From: Clarkia xantiana subsp. parviflora
Taxonomy: Eukaryota > Streptophyta > Magnoliopsida > Myrtales > Onagraceae
Reading direction: 5' to 3'
NCBI GenBank assembly: GCA_036873135.1
Contig: JAPTYO010000001.1
Location: forward strand, 44,478,774-44,542,773
DNA: 64,000 nt
Made by a program: the position numbers and the translations under genes
Shown: piece by piece, positions 60,181 to 64,000 of the stretch
Layout of the letters: the number at the start of each line of letters is the position of its first letter
How positions within the stretch are numbered: position 1 is the first letter of the stretch
The notes under the pieces: generated by a model
Database searches by the model: none
What the model saw: only the letters and a program-made list of their open reading frames with translations
What the model was told of the DNA's origin: nothing

Positions 60181-61249
60181 AAAAGAATTTATTACCTAAA
60201 AATAATTTTTGTAATAGCATTACATATAGATTTTAGTTAAAGCTAAATATATGTATAGAATATAACGATAAAATATAATTTAAAACCTAATATGTTTGTT
60301 ATAATATTTCATTTTTAATCAACTAATATTTGTACATGTTTTGTTACTTATAAACTCATTTATATAGAAAAATGTTTTTGCAATAAAATGATATTTTATT
60401 AATAAGTATATGTCAAATGCTATGACATGCATATAACGATTTTTTAACTACAAAAACTCAATAGCGGTGTGAATTTTATAGATTGCATTTGAATTTAAAA
60501 TTAGTTTTATGTACTTAACTATGATGTATAGAAAAAATAACTATGATGTATAGAAAAAATATATCAGTTGTAATATACTTGCAATATAGATAATAAGTAA
60601 ATAAATAATTTTACTAATGAATTTTCTATAGAAAAATTATTAAGGTATACAGAAAAATGATCATAATAAAAAAATATAGATCCTTTAATAATAAATTAAA
60701 TAATATTAGTTAACATTAATTTAATAATATATATTCATTTTTAATTTACTATGACAGTTTGCTAATTTATATTTAGTTGAATGACAAAAAACTTATATTT
60801 AGTTCTAAAAAAATAATTCTATAAATAAACGTATTTAAATAATGAGAGGTTATTAAATCATAAATCCTTTAAATAGATATATCTAAACCCCAAACCTAAA
60901 ATAAAGTTATGACTTACATATGAACATTTGTAACTACAAAAATTAAACTGTGTACGATAAATATGAAATCAACTATTAAAAAACATTTTATTTTTCTAAA
61001 ATAAATAACAGATTAACAAGAAATCTTTACGCATGTATGATGTTTAATTAAGATAAAATTGTATAAGTTTAAACATTATATAAACCTTAAATTTGTGTAG
61101 CAGTGTTTCATATTTTTATTTTCTAGTGGCTACAATATTTCAAATAATAATAATCAGCGAAATTAGTTATCTATGTTAAATTTAAATTTTAACAATATGC
61201 AATTAATTAAAAATATACATATCGCGCAACGCGCGGGTCAGCCACCTAG

Positions 61250-61799
61250 TTATATATATATATATATGGTAGACTTGATTCGTACATAGGTTAGTTTTTT
61301 TGTTTTTTTTTCACATAACTAACGTAGGTTAATTACATAGAATTATTTACACTAATAATATGATATGTTGCGTTTTGATTAGATATGTTTGACAACATTT
61401 AACACTCTAATTAGATTCAACTTTGATTAGGAATTATAGTGATATTTACTAATATTGGCTTGCAAATTTAATTACTTAGTTTAGGGTTTAGGGTCATGAA
61501 ACCATTTTTTAACCTTTTTTTTTTTCTTAATGTTATGAGATTGTTTGTATATTAGAATACTGGCAATTTGTGAATTGAGTACCGAAAGGGCGATGTTATC
61601 ACCATGTGTTTTAAATCGTAATAGAACCCCCGAACTCGAATTTCGGATTGTAGACCGATTCAATACCTAGGTGTTTAATTTTTTTATTCGCTTAGGTAAT
61701 TTAGGATTCTAGTTAGCCTAATAATTAACTAGTGGCGACTCTTTTCAAAATCCACGTTTTCAAAACGTAATCGCCGTAGGTTAGATTTTAGGTCCGACA
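61250..61799. other. 3' part of the solo LTR
   Basis: Includes ACCCCCGAACTCGAATTTCG and CAATACCTAGGTGTTTAATT, then AACTAGTGGCGACTC. No ORF. Confidence 0.5.
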
Positions 61800-62122
61800 A
61801 TGGCAACGGGTCTCGGGGCCCCGCTGACCCGCGGGGCCCTGACCCGGGTTTGACCCGCCGACTCGTGGGTCACGGGACGGGTTCGGGGCGAGGTAGACCG
61901 GGGCGGGGCGGGTCTGGGTCTAGGGGCGCGGGGCCCCATAGACCCGCCCCGCATATTATATATATATAAAATAATATGGTAGTTATAGCATATATTTAAA
62001 ATAATAAAAACTAAAACTATAAATAAAATTTAATGCTCAATATTAATGCTTTGTCAATTCCAAGTTTTTTTTTGCACGGTTTCATTAATTCCAAATTATC
62101 TTTATTGCATATTTTCATTAAG

Positions 62123-62297
62123 GGCTTTGCTAGAAAGTGTGAAAAAAAGTGTGAAAAAACCATAGAAAGTTAACAACTGCCACATGGCAATGCATTACAT
62201 GATTCTCTTTCCAATTTATGTCAAATTGTTAACTGACATGTGGCAGTTGTTAACTTTCTATGGTTTTTTCACTCTTTTTTTCACACTTTAAGGAATT
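62123..62297. mobile_element. Small foldback MITE, copy 2 (inverted)
   Basis: Begins GGCTTTGCTAGAAAGTGTG and ends CACACTTTAAGGAATT, the reverse complement of 57235-57397 apart from a few changes. It lies in the outer hAT. Confidence 0.8.
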
Positions 62298-62610
62298 ACT
62301 CTTTCATTAATGCTTTCATTGGATTCCTTCGTGTCATTTAATTATTCAAAATGCATATTTAAGCTTTAAAGAAGCAAAACAATCCATTTTTTGTCTGGAA
62401 ATTAAATGCAAGAATGTCTAGTTACTCCCTTAAACAACGATGGAGATGAAGACTTCACGGGGCGGGGCCCGCGGGTCGCCCCGCAGATTTTTTTTGACTT
62501 ACAAGACCCGCCCCGAGGGATGTGTGGGGCGGGTTCGGGTCGATTTTACTGACCCGCGGGGCGGGTTCGGGTCTGATGATACCCGCCCCATTGACATCCA
62601 TATATCTGAG

Positions 62611-63002
62611 TACATAATACCAACAACGAGATCCTTCGAAATAGAGTTCAAAATCCATCCAAGAACAACGATGTTACAAGTATCCCAAACTTCTTGTAAA
62701 TGAGAAGAGAAGGATCCGCATTTACATGTACCAGTAATAAAACCTAGCTTGGTTTTTCCCTTAAAAAACATTTGCATGGCACGGCTCCAAATCGGATAAT
62801 CCTCGGTACCAGTAAGATGATGCGAGATAACAGATTGACCAGGATTATCTGATGAATGGAGGTAAAGAGGCTAGTGCGCGACAATACACGCCATAGGGTC
62901 AGATTTCTTTACCTCATTATTGAGATCAGTGATCTCAGTTACCTCAGGTTTTTTGTCGGAGCCGCTAACATCATCGATCGAAGTATTGTCGTCGCCTTCC
63001 AT
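62611..63002 (-). pseudogene. Copia gag, N-terminal part
   Basis: ATG at 63002; reads MEGDDNTSIDDVSGSDKKPE, then an in-frame TAG (62873), PLYLHSSDNPGQSVISHHLT, YPIWSRAMQMFFKGKTKLGF, WDTCNIVVLGWILNSISKDL. Typical N-terminal gag domain of plant Copia. It joins 56776 in frame across the hAT site. Confidence 0.85.
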
Positions 63003-63180
63003 CGTCGGACACAAGGAACTAAAGATATTCCGGAGAAAGTTGAATCGTCAAGAATGCGAAGCGATTCGTCGCAGTTCACCGGAAACACGAAGCGTCGCGA
63101 TGAAGGAAGGGTTGCACAAACAGCCAGCGAAGGTAAGGATCGTTCATAGATGAAGAGAGCTCGTGGATCGTAATCAGGAT

Positions 63181-63193
63181 GGCTCTGATACCA
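63181..63193 (-). other. Primer-binding site of the Copia element
   Basis: TGGTATCAGAGCC on the minus strand directly follows the 5' LTR and is complementary to the initiator tRNA-Met 3' end, the usual Copia primer. Confidence 0.85.
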
Positions 63194-63488
63194 TCATAAA
63201 ATTGACAGATTCGAATATCAGGAAACCTTAGAACCAGAGAACAACGAAGGAGGAAGAAGAGAAGACACAGAGCAATTGTGGTTCATCGGGCCAGATTCCT
63301 TCAAGTGGTCAGCCATCACCTTATTAATACTAAAGGAAACCCAATAAGTGAATCTCAGGTTTAACCCCACAGTTCTTACAAATGAAGGAATTTACCCACA
63401 AAGAAAAACAAAGCTACAAACAGAACCAACACAAGTTCTAGCTATTAACATAAAAGTCGTCAAATAAAAGAAACTTAGATAACATCAA
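63194..63488 (-). repeat. 5' LTR of the Copia element, interrupted
   Basis: 295 bp matching 51007-51305. The remaining about 80 bp should lie beyond the MULE-type insertion, outside the window. Confidence 0.88.
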
Positions 63489-64000
63489 GGGTTAACAGGT
63501 ATTTTGGTCCATGATGTTTAACCATTTTTGGGTTTTGGTCTAAGATGTTTTTTTTTCCTAGTTTTGGTACCATTTTTTTGGGTTTTGGTCTAGTTTTGGT
63601 CTGACAATTACATTACGTCCATTTTTTGACATGTACAAGTCACGTGATCCACCCTAAACTTTCAATTTTGTTCAATTTAGTCCCTTTAATACTTTCCTAA
63701 CCTTTTTTTTGTTCAATTTAGTCCCGAAGTTTCAAAAATTCAATTGGACCTATTGTCCAATTGGGGACAATTTTGAAACTTCGGGACTAAATTGAACAAA
63801 AAAAAGGTTAAGAAAGTATTAGAGGGACTAAATTTAAAGTTTAGAGTGGATCACGTGATTTGAACATGTCAAAAAATGGATGGAATGTAACGGTTAGACC
63901 AAAACTAGAAAAAATCTGCAAACAAATGGTACCAAAACTAGGTAAAAAAAAAACATCATTGACCAAAACCCAAAAGTTGTCAAACATCATGGACCAAAAG
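63489..64000. mobile_element. MULE-type MITE, giant palindrome, runs off right edge
   Basis: Starts GGGTTAACAGGTATTTTGG. Arms (TTGGTCCATGATGTTT, TTCAATTTAGTCCCGAAGTTTC, ATCACGTGA) reappear inverted after a centre near 63755, so the end should fall about 10-20 bp beyond the window. Inserted in the Copia LTR after AACATCAA. Confidence 0.82.

Larger units (their letters stand above)
58088..61249 (+). mobile_element. Non-autonomous Helitron, about 3.16 kb
   Basis: The 3' end has the hairpin CGCGCAACGCGCG followed by GGTCAGCCACCTAG at 61223-61249, the typical Helitron terminus (hairpin, then CTAG with T following). The likely 5' end is TCTATATCTATATATAATA at 58088, preceded by A. No Rep/helicase is encoded. 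Very AT-rich. Internal repeats of the 5' region are listed separately. The 5' limit is less certain than the 3' end. Confidence 0.72.
56795..61799 (+). mobile_element. Solo-LTR-like element, TG...CA, 5-bp target duplication ATGGC
   Basis: Starts TGTAAACACTTAATTTTGG and ends GATTTTAGGTCCGACA; flanks ATGGC at 56790-56794 and 61800-61804 are identical, and excision restores the hAT end TAGGGATGGCAACGGG. The right part has AACTAGTGGCGACTCTTTTC, which I associate with Ty3/gypsy LTR ends. No internal coding region or second LTR; after subtracting the Helitron the LTR is about 1.84 kb. Related to the fragment at 30936. Confidence 0.75.
56785..62602. mobile_element. hAT non-autonomous element split by a later insertion; 8-bp target duplication TATCTGAG
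   Basis: Left terminus TAGGGATGGC (56785-56794) and right terminus, reverse strand, TATGGATGTCAATGGGGCGG. Flanks TATCTGAG at 56777-56784 and 62603-62610 are identical. Subterminal GC-rich arrays (GGGGCCCCGC, GACCCGC, GGGGCGGG) lie at 61805-61960 and 62455-62595. Without the inner insertion (56795-61799 and its 5-bp repeat) the element is about 808 bp, similar to the other two hATs here. Confidence 0.9.
51007..64000 (-). mobile_element. Dead Copia retrotransposon, full span with nested insertions, right LTR cut by a MULE-type element
   Basis: The 3' LTR is 51383-51007 (377 bp, starts TGTGAAGAATGG after the purine tract ATTGAGGGGGAG). The 5' LTR is from 63194 upward and shares TCATAAAAT(C/T)GACAGATTC.. 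through AACTTAGATAACATCAA with it, until a MULE-type element begins at 63489. The primer site TGGTATCAGAGCC lies at 63193-63181. Removing the nested insertions leaves about 4.8 kb, a normal Copia length. Order along the minus strand: gag (63002-62611 and 56776-56300), protease remnant, pre-integrase/integrase (56300-54000), RT (53760-51800), RNase H (51787-51410). Confidence 0.92.

Overview
The window is nuclear DNA of a flowering plant, most likely a eudicot. Genes are split by short GT-AG introns, the intergenic DNA is very AT-rich, and roughly half the window is transposon-derived (MULE, hAT, PIF/Harbinger, Helitron, SINE, L1, Copia, LTR fragments). There are no bacterial-type operons, CRISPR arrays or rRNA genes.

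Left part (1-20 kb). A partial two-exon Mutator-type (MULE) gene runs off the left edge; its 2.05 kb intron is almost wholly a 160-bp satellite. Then come three intact conserved genes: MAD2 (spindle checkpoint, minus, 7 exons), an Iojap/RsfS-family organellar ribosome-silencing factor (minus, 4 exons), and a CDKG2/CDK11-type kinase (plus, 6 coding exons and a 5'UTR intron). For all three the reconstructed exons sum to an exact multiple of three.

Middle part (20-43 kb). Two tandem copies of a seven-helix membrane protein gene of the DUF3537 / plant gustatory-receptor-like (GRL) family lie on the minus strand. Each has 4 coding exons and encodes 451 aa. The copies share 5' and 3' flanks, so the duplication covers about 24.1-30.9 kb and 33.4-42.7 kb. 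Each copy has its own later insertions: a MULE-MITE and a hAT in copy A, and an L1 fragment plus a gag-only Copia in copy B. From memory, GRL, CDKG2 and Iojap genes are also close neighbours in Arabidopsis (around At1g67570-At1g67620), which suggests a conserved block.

Right part (43-64 kb). Two small intact genes, an MGNC-type acylated protein (plus) and signal peptidase complex subunit 1/SPC12 (minus), sit between repeats. From 51.0 kb to beyond the right edge lies one dead Copia element (minus strand) split by nested insertions: a roughly 1 kb sequence, a hAT with 8-bp target duplication, and a second hAT (8-bp duplication). That second hAT is itself split by a TG...CA solo-LTR-like element (5-bp duplication), which carries a Helitron, which carries a Tourist MITE. 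The right LTR of the Copia is cut by a further MULE-type element leaving the window.

I see no unknown defence-like or operon-like system. The most unusual features are the satellite-filled intron, the stacked insertions, the palindrome arrays inside MULE-type MITEs, and the GRL tandem pair.
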